A DNA stretch of 64,000 nucleotides from Triatoma infestans (lineage: Eukaryota > Arthropoda > Insecta > Hemiptera > Reduviidae). This document shows, piece after piece, positions 36,485 to 47,379 of the stretch (position 1 is its first letter; the number at the start of each line of letters is the position of its first letter). The stretch is taken from positions 23,533-87,532 of the forward strand of contig JAAEAF010002676.1 of assembly GCA_011037195.1 (NCBI GenBank), read 5' to 3'. The notes under the pieces were generated by a model. It was not told the DNA's origin. It did no database searches and saw only the letters and a list, made by a program, of their open reading frames with translations. The translations under genes were made by a program, and so were the position numbers.

Positions 36485-39400
36485 CTTTAAAAAAAAAAGA
36501 AAAATTAAGTTTATTCACGATTTATAAACTGTCATTTTTTTTAAAAGAAAAATTCTATCAATATGCAACTCAACCACTAAATTAATATCCAATTATGCTG
36601 TACTGTGCATCTTCAGATGACTGAATGTCATATGATATTTTATGCTTACGGTTAATATTATATCACGGACAGGATTAGCTCAGAGATAGCGCGCTGGGCG
36701 CATGCACGGAGGCTATGGTACGGATCTAGGCAATGATGTCTTTTTATTTTTTGTTCCTAGAAGCATCTAAACGCTCACTGACCACTGATAGATATCGTTA
36801 TCTGCAACGGAAAAACACTGCCCGGAATCCGTTAGCACACTGAGCGCGCAGAACCGATTAAGTCTCCAGCGGGCCCTTGACACAATATATATCGGGCATA
36901 TTTAAATAATTTTTTTTTCTGGTCTTGGCAACTTAGGCAAACACTAATTTTCCAATACTCTTAAACAAAATATTTGTTTTTTTATTGAGATTTTTCACAG
37001 ATTCAGCATTTTCCTACATATTATTTCGAAAATATAAAGTTAATAAGTCGTTCATCTAAAACCTACTCTGTGGTATCGCGCACGAATTTCAAAACTAGTG
37101 AGACAACATAATTTTGACATTTTGATTATATATATAGAGTAATGGTTCTTCTTTCCTTAATTTTTAATTTATGTAATTAATAAGAGAATTTAACCTCAAT
37201 TAAACTATAAGGGTGATTGAATCTTGATTCAGGTGCAAAGTTATTAAAATAATTTATTATTTATTATACACACATCAATATATTTTTTAAATAACACTAG
37301 TTTAAATATATTTTCTTAAAGGTAAATTCTTTAATAGATAATAACAATCAATGTTTAAAGTAATATTATTTAATATTAATGTTAACAATACACACCCTTC
37401 TGTTCAGCCACACAAACAAAACTAAAAACTACACTCTTTTATCAGTCTTTTCATCTCACAATCCAGGCCGCCAGGAGCTACCACTGCCTTCTATATCTTA
37501 ATTCATCTCAATATACATATATATAAATTTTTACAAGCGCAGGGCCCGATTGAATCCGGCCCGCTCCGACTTATGAGCCCTAGGCATTTGTCTTACTTGT
37601 CTATGGTTAATCCGGCCTGTCTGGGCGCCAATGACATCAGATGTTAACGCGCAAAAGAAAACTTATTTATGGGTAAACCTTAATGGTCTACAGGGTAATA
37701 TAATTAACACTAGAAATCCTGAGTCTTCGGACTGTGACCGTGTTCGCGTGATGTAAAATACGAGTTGCTGAAGAGACTATCAAGGAATTGGATGCCACTC
37801 ATGCAAAAGGCAGTAATCAAAACCTGATTCTCTCAATGCTTTGACATGTCCAGTGCCTTACAATTCCCGATGAAGAAATACGAATATCGCGCCCAACATA
37901 TAGTCGAAAAAGATTTACATTTTCGGAATAATTTTAAATGTGACTTTCCATTTTTTCCCATTAGTTCATTAAATTTTTTATTTTATTTTTTTAGAATCAA
38001 TATAAAAGAAAGAAAACGTACCCAAAAATGGTTATATAAGATATTAGCTCCTAACGATAAACTGAAAAAATTAATTGACGCAAAAAACTTGCTGATAAAA
38101 CTGCCCATTTTTTGTAGTTGATGCCTGAAATTTAATAAAAACTAATTAAAGATTCTTACATAGTATCTGGGGATGGTGCTTTATCTTCTAATGGCAAATC
38201 CAAAATTGGATCGATGTTTAAATTCCGAACACCCTGAGTTAGATTAGCTAATAATGTCACAATTCTGAGAAGCAAATCTTCATTTGTAGAGAGGTCTAGC
38301 AAGTGTAACAGCTTTCTGGGTGCCTATAAGTGAATGTAATACTTGATTAACACCAGTAAATCATTTAGGAAATCTAAAAATTCAAAAAAGAAAATCCCAA
38401 AGAATTCGAATTTACCTGGGCAGCTAATAGACTAGGGATCATATCATCATTACAAGTTAGATTGATGAGAACCTTTAAAGCATGAATTTTAACAGGAAAA
38501 GATCCTGTATCCACCAATTGGTATAGATGATGTAATATACTGCAACATTCCATATGCCAGTCAGGAAGTACCGTTATATTCACAAGAGTCGCTAGAGTTT
38601 GCAAAATAACTTTTTCTGCTGGTTGATCAAGTAGTATTGAACATAGTACAGGGATTGAGTCCTAAAAATTTTTTTTTTCAAGAAAATTGCAACATCAAAC
38701 ATACACATTTGGATTCAATATTAAAGTGATTATAACATTCCATAAACCTTTAATTCTCTTTGGTTATCCTGGTTTAAAGCTAGATTTCCTAGTGCAGTAA
38801 TGGCAGCCAGTTGCACAGAAGATTTGTAGTGTGTAAGCAAGCGTTGAACTCTGATTAGACATCCTACTTCTCTTAGCATCACCTATGTAATAAATATTAA
38901 AATCTGATATGAACAAATAAATAGAATTCAAATACTATCGGCAAATCAAAAGAATGTAATTATGAAAAAACAAAAACAAAATCAAGGAAACATTCCCAAA
39001 ATATAGCCAGCCAAAAGCCCAAAAATTTGGCTGTACACTTATGAGCATATATTCCATAACATTTGTAACAGCTTTGGTTAAATAAAAAAAAAAAATGCTC
39101 AAAGCAGAATGCTACTAAAAATTTGGTAACTGAATGCACAGAGACTACACTAAATAAAATAGTTATTAACCTGATTTGCGGGAATGGTAGCACCATTACT
39201 AATTGTTATCAGAGTCCTTTCCAATAAGGCTGAATCGTTGCTCTGCAATAATATTACTAAGCTTTTGGCATCATGCCTAGGGATTTCTCTAAAACAAATT
39301 TTTGAAGTCAGGCCCAAAATAGAAGATTAAGCTAAGTACTAAACATAAAGATATATTCTAACAACATTAACACTTTTTTGGGAACATGTACCCCATCAGA

Positions 39401-42400
39401 AGTATTTCAACATCTAGATGTTTTAAATTTAGTTTATTCATAAAAATAAACAACTTTTCTAATAAGCATAACTTGTATTTACAAAAAAAAAAAAGAAAAT
39501 CTCAAAGGATGCGAATTACCTGGGCAGCTAATAGACTACGGATCACATCATCATTACAATCATTACAAATGAGAATTTTTTGTTAATCCTTCTACTCTTT
39601 AATAATCCATATTTGATATTTCTGGGCACACGTTTTCTCTTGTGCTGACAGTTGGGGCTGAAGCTGATCATCTTGATGTGAGCCCGGACTCCCTCAAACT
39701 AATACCAACTACTGGGAATGAAAACTACGTGTTTCATAAATCGTACGTTGGTGATCCCGAGCTAATGTTTGTTTCGTTCGAAATGGTTGAAGGCGTAACG
39801 GATCATTTCTTGAACATGTTGGTTTAGAAAGAGGCCAGATTGAAGTTAAGCGGTTTGTGATGTAACAAAGAGAATGCCATTTTTAAATATGTGGATGGGT
39901 CCGCAATGCTGGATAACATCTGGTATTTTATCCGTTGTAGCATGCATATTTATTTTATTCCTGACCGGTTTCGGATTTTCATCCATCGTCAGATTAAATC
40001 TAACCATTTCGTGCAGAGCTTTCACTTCTAACGCAAAGTTTTCGTTTCACTCGTCACTTGTGAGCCATTTCTCAGACATAGTAACCACAAAAATTATCAC
40101 CTCCATAGTGATGATTCATTATTAAGTTGAACCACTTTTTTGAGGTGAGCGATTGCGTTGAGTGACCGATCCTACTGACAGTGGAAATGAGCTGAAAAGT
40201 TTAATACAGCAGATTCAAGATTTTCATATAGAAATGACAGGTCCTACTCGAATAAGGTTGTGGGTACTTAGACCCACCCAGATATCAAAATCTACCTTAA
40301 TCCTAAAACTTTGCTCACTAAAAAGTTAATGAAAGGTCACCGGATATAATAATAATTACAGACAAGGCCATGAATAGATAAAATGATTAACATAATTTAA
40401 AAAATTAGGTGTTGAAGTATTCTTAACAGTGAATTTGTACAATTCCAATGTTTCAAAAAATGGAATTTTTATATACCTTTGAGAATGGGCTATATTATCA
40501 AGATGTAAATTGAGAGGCTGATCTTGTGAAGAATCGGACGCATGTAAATGTCCAGAAGCGCTCCCACTAGCAGTGTCCGGACTTCTAGATTTTCCTCTCT
40601 TTCTAACAGATTTCCTAACGGTTCTCCTTCTTACTGGTGATGTCACTAATTCTCCTGTTCTGCCGATCATGCCCAAGCTAGACAAGTTTTCTGTAGACCT
40701 ACTAGTGAGTATATGCCTCATATCCACAGGGGAGAGGATTCTTGGAGAACTCCAAGGTGAACACTGAAATTCAACGTGACTTTTTTTTTAGTAATGATAT
40801 GCAATAAAGAGCAACAATTTGGCTTTAGAAATGAAGATAATAACTAACTTAATCTGTATTTTTTTTAATAGATAAATAATCCTATAAAAGCTATGTCTTA
40901 ATTGAAAGTAAACTCATTAGAAGTTTGGAATAAATCAATAATGTGTAAACTTACCTGTAAACTAGTATGGCCAGTGAAATGGCGTGGTGAATGGCCTGAA
41001 GTGGTCTGTATGGCCAAAACGGTATCAGTAAACATTCTCGCTTGAAGGTTAAGCTGCCTTATTCTTTCTTGGACCGTAATTGGTCTCAATACTACCCTAC
41101 CTGAGTCAGATAAATCGAGTGAACCCAAAAGTACATCGGTTTGGGTCGTCTGAGACAAACGTCTAAAGTATAGACGATGCTCATCCTGGTATACTAAAAA
41201 AGAAAACACAAGATATTGTCTTCAATAAAGTAGTTTCCGATACTTTAACCAGTAAGCCAAATATTGTATAATTTGGAGTAACCCTTTCAGTAGTAACTCT
41301 CTTTAAGGGGTAGGAACGCTTTTATGGGGTAAGCGACCAGCTTCTACAAGAAGAGCTCAGGCGTGTGAAGTAGGAGGTCAAAAAAGCTCTGCTCTTGGGA
41401 GTTTCCCAAGAGTGAGGCAAACTAAGACTTTTCAAGCAGCTAAAACTGCGAGATGTGAGCGTGTTAATTTTCAAAATTGAGGTTTTTTTTTATCGAAAAT
41501 TCATGTTTTGTGGTCGAAATAAAAAAAAATCCGGTAGAAACAATCACATGACTTTCTCTTTCACTCACTTTCTCAATTTCTTGAAAACTCTGGAATTTTT
41601 AGTTAGTTGCCATTAATATTATGTAGGTAGTGGAAGCGCTCCTACACTGAAATAGTATACAGTGGAAAGCTTAATGCCACAGCATTGTCTTAGATATTCC
41701 TGTCAATTTTCCCGGAACAATGTTTTAAAAAAGAAGTGACAAGCCTATACATGTATAGTTAGCATCCAGGTCAAAAAAATTTTATATCTTGTGAATTATA
41801 TATATATATATATATATATATATCTATATATATATATATATATATGAGAGTGTGTGTATGTGTATGAAAATGTTCTGACACGGAAGTCGCGGTGAAAACA
41901 TTGCAATCTAAAATGTGACTTATCAGAGGTTTTCACGTTTTATGAAAAACGGCCTAAACGATTTTACTAAAAACTTCGTATTCTAACTATCCAAATATTT
42001 ATCTTATTTATTTATTTGAATATATTTTAGATTTACAACTCCATTGAATGGAGTGGAGTAAATACAAATAATTATCTTAGAGCATTAGACATTTGGTATT
42101 ATTATTGTAATTAATTGGCTCAAGGAACTATTTTCTGATATAATATACCTCTTTATATAGCTGTCTCTATGATTTTTTTTAAATAATAGACATTTCAGTA
42201 AAAAAGAGTAACATTACCTTTTCCTCGAATACACAATAATCACATTTTCCATGTTTAAAAATTACATATTTTCCTCTTACTTACATTTTCAAAACTTTTT
42301 TGAGGCAACTCTCAGTTGCAAAGATTCTAATGGAAAGGGTTTTGATTAAAAGGACAGTGGAATCTATTATGTGTATAGAATTTCTAATTATCCAATTATC

Positions 42401-44065
42401 ACTTTTACTTGAAACATTTTTTTTGAAAAAGTTGACTGCAGGGATTTTAAAAGAAGCTGTAATGTTAGAGTTTCCTCTACCAACTTCATAATATTAGGGA
42501 ACAGCAATATATTCCGTAAAAATTCCAAGGCAGAAAAAATTTATCAGTTGGAATTGTGAGACAGGGAAGTGAGTACGGCAAGTGTTATTAAAAACTACAA
42601 CAGATTCGTAACATATTCTTAGAGATTATTATTATGCGCGGGACCTATGCCAATATGCGCTCTTATCCCCCTACGAAAAAAAACTGGGGAGTACAATATC
42701 TTAAGATATTCTTAATCTCCATTACCCTAAGCATTCATTCCCTTGAGTGTGTTGCCCTCCCAAATTTGCGGAACCTAGTATTGGTGAAACGGGGACAATG
42801 ACATAGGTAGTGGTAAACCGTTTCCCTGATACCATCGTCACAGTTCTGACAGGGCTAGATGTCCTGCCTATTTTGTGTAAATGACTGGCTACCTTCGTGA
42901 TAACAACAAAATTGTCCATGCGAACTGTTTAATGGTAATATTTAACATAATTTCAAATTTCTTATAGGGGCTCTTAGTCGAGTCACTAATGACAAACTAA
43001 TCCCTGAGGACAATTACCTGATGCGCCACTTCTCAATCAATTGACTCATCACACCAACTTTCTAAGCTCTGTGCTCATATATAGTTTAATTTTTTTTTTT
43101 CTTAGTTAAACTGAATTGAGTTGGTTCTTTAGGAGTGAATGCAGTATTTTTATTAACTGCAAAATCAGGAAGCTTTGATGAAACCCAACTAAGTCAGAAA
43201 ACATTCCAAGATGTAAACATAAATTGGCGATGCAGAATATTTCAGATTTAAATTAATTGTTATGTTCATACTACCACAAAAAAAAAGTTTTTGAATAAAT
43301 TTGTAGATTGATCGAAATTAGCTTTTATGGACAAACCATTGACTTGAATGATTTACTCTAATTATTTCATAGATTAACATATTTGTGACTAAAGTAATGA
43401 GCACTGTGTGAATTTATCTTTCAAGTGATTAAACGCACATATGATCAATAAATTGAAAACAGAAATATGTAGTATCACAAGTAAAATTATTAAAATTAAC
43501 ATTAAAATGCGAAAGTATTAGAAAAAATTAAAAAGAAATATTTATTAACGCTATTTGAAGAAAAATGTAGCGGCCAGAAAAACTAAAACTGGTTCTTCCT
43601 AATTGTCTAAAATATAAGCTCCAGATATATTAAAAGAATTCTAGGAATAAAATCTTGTATTCATGATTTTTAATGAGGGTAATTATTTTTTTTGTTTTTT
43701 CCAAGTTAATTTAGCAATTGAATTATTTATAAAGCTACTTTTGTACTTCAAGTATTTATTTCCATTTTACGAAGAGCAACTTCAGAATTAAGAATTAAGT
43801 TTTCTTATTGCATACCCTATACCTAAATATCTTAAGAGCCTATGTGAAATTAAAAAAACATTTCAGGCAAGAATATTTTTCTTAAGTGGGATGTTACATA
43901 CATTCATTTATAAAATTATCTCTTACCTTCGCCATCGCGTTTTCCTAATTTTCTGCAAAATGCTGTTCTAACAACAGAATACCCAACATAGGCAAATCCA
44001 GCGAAGATTGCTGAGCATAAAGCTACCTTGTTGACAGTTTTATCGTTTGCAGCAGTATTAGCCAT
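36355..44065 (-). CDS. ARMC10/ARMCX-like armadillo-repeat protein, complete gene (8 exons)
   Basis: Eight exons (44065-43927, 41193-40955, 40763-40477, 39288-39171, 38882-38748, 38661-38416, 38323-38160, 36484-36355) join in frame to 485 residues plus TAG, every intron GT-AG. Residues about 13-32 are one hydrophobic segment after a short polar N-terminus, followed by basic RTAFCRKLGKR: the signal-anchor layout that puts ARMC10/ARMCX proteins in the mitochondrial outer membrane. Residues about 127-222 are Ser/Arg-rich and probably disordered (RRRTVRKSVRKRGKSRSPD). From about residue 223 on there are helical armadillo repeats, with AAITALGNLALN, LQTLATLVNITVL, ALKVLINLTCN and LLANLTQ as repeat cores. 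In vertebrates this family takes part in mitochondrial distribution and dynamics; the same role here is inferred. The introns carry SINE, retroelement and JH repeats. Confidence 0.88.
36662..36895 (+). mobile_element. SINE family A, diverged, in intron 7 of the ARMC10-like gene
   Basis: tRNA-like head ATTAGCTCAGAGATAGCGCG CTGGG, then TTGTTCCTAGAAGCATCTAA, the CACTGCCCGGAATCC region and GGGCCCTTGACAC. The B box is eroded. Confidence 0.8.
37540..37660 (+). mobile_element. SINE family A, 3' fragment
   Basis: GGGCGCCAATGACATCAGAT GTTAACGCGC matches the 3' third of the family. Preceded by related but scrambled sequence. Confidence 0.55.
38160..38323 (-). CDS. ARMC10-like exon 7 (armadillo repeat)
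   Basis: APRKLLHLLDLSTNEDLL and LLANLTQGVRNLN, ending SPDT plus two bases. Acceptor TTATAG, donor TAT|GTAAGA. Confidence 0.86.
38416..38661 (-). CDS. ARMC10-like exon 6 (armadillo repeats)
   Basis: 82 codons in phase 0, holding LQTLATLVNITVLPDWH and KIHALKVLINLTCNDDM, two successive armadillo cores. Donor CAG|GTAAAT. The last part of this exon and its donor recur as a decayed copy in intron 3 (39494-39573). Confidence 0.88.
38748..38882 (-). CDS. ARMC10-like exon 5 (armadillo repeat)
   Basis: 45 codons in phase 0, with repeat core VQLAAITALGNLALNQDNQ. Acceptor ACATAG, donor AAAG|GTTTAT. Confidence 0.86.
39171..39288 (-). CDS. ARMC10-like exon 4 (start of armadillo region)
   Basis: Acceptor GTTTTAG completes an Arg codon with exon 3. 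Encodes EIPRHDAKSLVILLQSNDS and onward to IPANQ; donor CAG|GTTAAT. Confidence 0.85.
39494..39573 (-). pseudogene. Decayed duplicate of the 3' end of ARMC10-like exon 6
   Basis: The segment matches 38390-38470 over about 75 bases: intron side, splice donor and the last codons ending SLLAAQ, with scattered substitutions (LAAQ donor CAG|GTAATT kept). It lies in intron 3, upstream of the real exon 6 in transcript order. It lacks the body of the exon and any clear acceptor, so it is not expected to be spliced in. Confidence 0.75.
39590..39890 (+). other. Open frame of unknown origin in intron 3 of the ARMC10-like gene
   Basis: 39642-39827 is open for 61 codons (TVGAEADHLDVSPDSLKLIP) with fairly balanced base use, between the exon-6 duplicate and an H4 repeat. 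No family recognised and no splice context; probably a mobile-element piece. Confidence 0.25.
39893..40045 (-). mobile_element. Repeat with hammerhead-like core (family H4), copy 2
   Basis: Same order of words as 25257-25395, with a short extra GGTCCGCAATGCTGGAT segment. Lies in intron 3 of the ARMC10-like gene. Confidence 0.7.
39968..39992 (-). ncRNA. Hammerhead-like core, family H4 copy 2
   Basis: Minus strand: CTGACGA, then GGAT-GAAA-ATCC as a perfect 4-bp stem with a GNRA tetraloop, then GAAAC and CGG. This is the cleanest match to a hammerhead core in the window. Confidence 0.55.
40477..40763 (-). CDS. ARMC10-like exon 3 (basic, Ser/Arg-rich linker)
   Basis: Phase 0 acceptor TTTCAG, 287 bases, CSPWSSPR through the basic cluster RRRTVRKSVRKRGK to DNIAHSQ; donor AAAG|GTATAT. 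Confidence 0.85.
40955..41193 (-). CDS. ARMC10-like exon 2
   Basis: Acceptor TTTTTAG, phase 1 joined to exon 1, encodes VYQDEHRLYFRRLSQ and onward to GHTSLQ; donor CAG|GTAAGT. No recognised domain; probably a linker. Confidence 0.85.
41500..42100. repeat. JH repeat pieces and a long (TA)n microsatellite in intron 1 of the ARMC10-like gene
   Basis: Boundary-like segment at 41530-41575, JH words at 41690-41760 and 41930-42010 (minus), and an interrupted (TA)n run at about 41796-41846. Confidence 0.65.
42640..42915 (-). mobile_element. Non-LTR retrotransposon C-terminal relic
   Basis: Minus strand, broken frames: CRTC-like, ETVYHYLCHCP-like and FRKFGRATL-like text around the conserved Cys/His tail. 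Matches 18661-18840 base by base over much of its length. Confidence 0.65.
42920..43920. other. Unique-looking part of intron 1 of the ARMC10-like gene
   Basis: AT-rich, no repeat or coding segment recognised. Confidence 0.4.
43927..44065 (-). CDS. ARMC10-like exon 1 (N-terminal membrane anchor)
   Basis: ATG in a good insect start context (CAAAATGGC). It encodes 46 residues including the hydrophobic anchor VALCSAIFAGFAYVGYSVV. Donor AAG|GTAAGA. Confidence 0.87.
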
Positions 44066-45085
44066 TTTGCCAAGATCAGAAACTATTTTATACAATGGTA
44101 TATATATTTTTTACAATAATACATAAAACCTTTCATAATTGTAAATATATCACTTATTTATAGGCTAAGAACCCATAATCGCTGCACGTATACTTAACAA
44201 CTGTCAGAGCAGGGAAGGTTAACAAACAGGAAAGAATCAATTTCAGGGACCCAAAAGCCAGGGAACTTACAAACACTTTTAGGGAAAATATGTATTGTTT
44301 TTCAAAATGAAGTAAATGTCAACTGTTCAACAAAATTGTAAGTTAATAAGTCATGTTTAAAGTATTTATCAACTCCAACAGTTTATTCATTTTCAAAATG
44401 AGAAAACGATCCCGGGTGAATTGAAGAAAATTGAACAATTTGACGTTTCAATCGCACAAATAATAATGATTCAACATGATCTCATCTAAAATAATAAACT
44501 ATTGTACATCAGCACTAGTTTAAATTAAGAATGTGTTATTCCTTTTAAAATCAATATGACGATTTTAATATCAGAAAAGCATATAATAACCTAACATTCC
44601 ATAACCAATATGAAGGTAACCTTCGTTTTTAGAAGAAAACCATTCATTATCCATGGGTTTACCTACAACTCTTATTTTTTGTCCTTCTTGTTTTTTTTAA
44701 TTAGTTTTGACTGCTGCAGAGAAAAAATATAATATTTTTAATGGAATGATTTTATAACTGGTTGTTAACAACATTTGGCTGCTGTAGTGTACGAAAAAAA
44801 GGGTTTTAAAGAATGATATACCTGATAAATGCACTCATACTTTACATCAAATTTCGAACTATACATATTCTTATTCTTATATTACAGTTACATTAGATCA
44901 GAAATTCGTGAGTTTTATGAAAATTAATTAAATCTAATGATTTGAAAGACATGTAGAGTATGTTTATAAATTCTTATACAATGAGGTAACCTCCCAGACC
45001 AGTGGTTATATTTCGTAATGTCTTGTAACTAAAATTACAAAAACAGTGTAATTACTTTAATGAGTTAAGAGCTCATTACGTTAAT
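44066..45085. other. Upstream region of the ARMC10-like gene
   Basis: AT-rich. The promoter should lie just above 44065, but no TATA-like or initiator element stands out from the background. Confidence 0.35.
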
Positions 45086-45089
45086 GAGC

Positions 45090-45222
45090 TTTTTGTCCGG
45101 TAATGGACAGTGTTGTCCGTAGCGAGAGAACACTGTCTGGAGGCCCGCAGTGCATTAAGAAGTCTCCGGGCGCCAATGACCAAAGATGTTGACGCGCCTT
45201 AAATTAAAAAAAAAAAAAAATG
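45090..45222 (+). mobile_element. SINE family A, 5'-truncated
   Basis: GTCCGGTAATGGACAGTG to GGGCGCCAATGACC and GACGCGCCTTAAA with a poly(A) tail at 45208-45221. The tRNA head is missing. Confidence 0.8.
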
Positions 45223-45345
45223 CTTTCTAGATTTTTATTATTATACGACACTTGCTTCAACACGCAGCTAATATCCAACAGACAATTTACCCAAATATTT
45301 GAAATGCATTAGAGCGTTCAACTAGAATTTATTGATGGTTAATAC

Positions 45346-46140
45346 ATGATTTTTCCTTCTAATAGTACGTATTACCGCCTCTGGCCTCAAAAAGCCAGAA
45401 GCCTCAAGTCTCCTAAGCATGAGGAAATAAGCGACCGTACTTCATCTTACGAAACAGTATCCCATTCTTCAACAAAAACAATTCGAACTGTTCTACGTCG
45501 TTGGAGGCAACGAACGGCGTCTAACAGTAATGCTCCATATGTTCTATAGGGTTCATGTCGAGAGTATGTGCTAGTCAATTCATTGTGGTAATTCCTACTT
45601 GTTCCAAATATTGTATGACGACTCGAGCAATATCATGCATTAGTACAAAGTTGTCTTCAATAAACAGAATAAATGGGACAAACAACTTCCAGAAGAACTT
45701 ATGTCGAAGCTCCGTTTTGTATGACAGCAAAAGTTCAGTACGGGCATGGCGTTGATTCCACCTCACACCATAAGTAAGGCTTTGGAAAGGTTATGACTCA
45801 TGCATGAGACATAGAAAAGTGCTCTACATGTCTTCTCCACACACCGACCCGGCCATCTGATAAACAGAACCGGTACACATTTTTGAAGAGTACAACTCCC
45901 AATTGACTAAGTATCCAGACGAGATGTTGGTTTGCGCACCCTTCTTCTGACATTTTTTGGGCCGTTTGTAGTTGGTCGCGAAGTTCGGAAGACATTAAAT
46001 GACGGTCCATAATACGGTTAGAGTTATGGACATCTCTAGATGTCGACCATCGTGGTCGACCACTACCTTCTCTTCGATCAAGACTTCCAGTGACCCTTCA
46101 TCGCTGTAGCCAGTGATTCCAAAAAGTGTGCACTACAACG
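45346..46140 (-). mobile_element. Tc1/mariner-type transposase relic
   Basis: Minus strand, broken frames in transposase order: GRPRWSTS-like linker, DRHLMSSELRDQLQTA, RFCLSDGRVGVWRR (first catalytic Asp region), then FVLMHDIARVVIQYLEQVG with the second catalytic Asp, LDMNPIEHM (the DxNPIEHxW box, spoiled), and a C-terminal FEARGGNTYY. Several stops; dead. It is a different lineage from the copy at 22470-23250. Confidence 0.85.
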
Positions 46141-46144
46141 ATTC

Positions 46145-46900
46145 AGTGGAGCGGACTCAGGTGAAAATGAGGGGCGTTGAATAAAAATGGGGGGGGGGGA
46201 TGAAAGAATAAGAAAAGAGGAGAAAATTTAGAAAGACTATTCGTATGTTTCATCTGTCATGCAACGCAGGAGTCGTAATGGGTGATTAGGTACTTTAGCT
46301 TGGTGCTAAAATTGTAGAATAGATCCCACAGTCGCCAGCTCCTTTTAAGTTTTATTTTTTTTACATTCCGTTCCTAACACTTGACCTAAACTAAATGAGA
46401 TGCTTCTTAATATTTTATTTACGGCTTTTAAAATCAAAAGCTAATTTTATAATTATATAAAATTATCCATTCGCCAAGAGAGGTGATGGGGGGAAAAATT
46501 AGGGCCGTCTCCTATGGCTCTCTTAAAGGGTAATTTATTTTCTATTCACTAAGGAGGTAGTGGGAGAAATTTAGAGCACAGCTCTTAAGTTTTTCCATTT
46601 ACTAAGATGGGTGGTGAGGGGGCCGTACGGCACTGCTCTCCCATTACAACCCACAGCTTTTTTTTCCCATTCACTAAAAAGTTAAGGTACCGCCCCTATG
46701 ACCCCCCAATGCTTTTTTTGCTTTAGGCTTCGCTCTTTAAAACAAAAAATTTTATTTTTATCAGAAGAATAAATTGTATAGGAGCTGAAAAGTAATGTAG
46801 TTTGTGATAAAGTGGCGCCCTTTGGCGAGAATTTTTGGAACTAATTTGTTATACTGTTAGGTGATGCTCTCTTACAGGAATTTCTGGAACCAAATCATCT
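46145..46900. other. Low-complexity, GC-richer spacer
   Basis: Repeated TCCATTCACTAA-like words (about 46465, 46540, 46600, 46670) suggest a degenerate short-period repeat; poly-G at 46190-46199. No gene seen. Confidence 0.4.
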
Positions 46901-46906
46901 TTTGGG

Positions 46907-47200
46907 CTAGAGGTTTAAAAGCGTATATGTTAGTATTTTTAACCAAGCACCCAAAAAACGTGTTCCACCCTTCTCAGTTTTAGGCAGTTTGCTCAAAAAA
47001 GAGGCAAACAAGTAGTGGTCCAGGGGGATGCAGTTCCCGGCGAGGCCCAGAGGACCTCGTTTTTTTATTAAATGTTTTGCAGTCAATGAGTTCTCTCCAA
47101 TTTCATCAGTTATTTCGTCGTGTATATGTAGATTTGTGATCGATCCTTTGTAAAATAGCCATACAATCCATGTGAATTGTATATCTTTGATAGTGTCCAT
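46907..47200 (-). other. Open frame next to an RTE-like tail, unrecognised
   Basis: 97 codons open on the minus strand, with HIHDEITDEIGENSLTAKHL and RGPLGLAGNCIPLDHYLFAS. It directly follows the RTE-like C-terminus and may be that element's 3' non-coding part rather than protein. Confidence 0.3.
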
Positions 47201-47202
47201 TA

Positions 47203-47375
47203 TTGCTATTATTACTAGGGCTCTTCAGCCCTATTAGGACCTTCGCACCTCGACAGTCCTTTTACACTCCTCTCTATCATGAGCAAACCTTCTCCATCTT
47301 CTTATTCCTGCCCGGCGGAGATCGCTTTCTACGTCGTCTAGCCAACGTAGACGCATGGTGTCCATTGTTACTTGA
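47203..47375 (-). mobile_element. RTE-like retrotransposon C-terminal relic
   Basis: Minus strand: RLRWLDDVESDLRRAGIRRW RRFAHDREE, the same C-terminal block as at 14270-14400 of the plus-strand element. Confidence 0.75.
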
Positions 47376-47379
47376 TAAT

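Noticed and set aside
36661..36740. Functional tRNA gene
   Set aside because: tRNA-like head only; the B box is eroded and the SINE body follows.
40573..40767. Plus-strand open frame opposite ARMC10-like exon 3
   Set aside because: Antisense of a coding exon joined in phase to its neighbours.
45346..45755. Two plus-strand open frames
   Set aside because: The minus strand carries recognisable Tc1 transposase motifs over the same bases.
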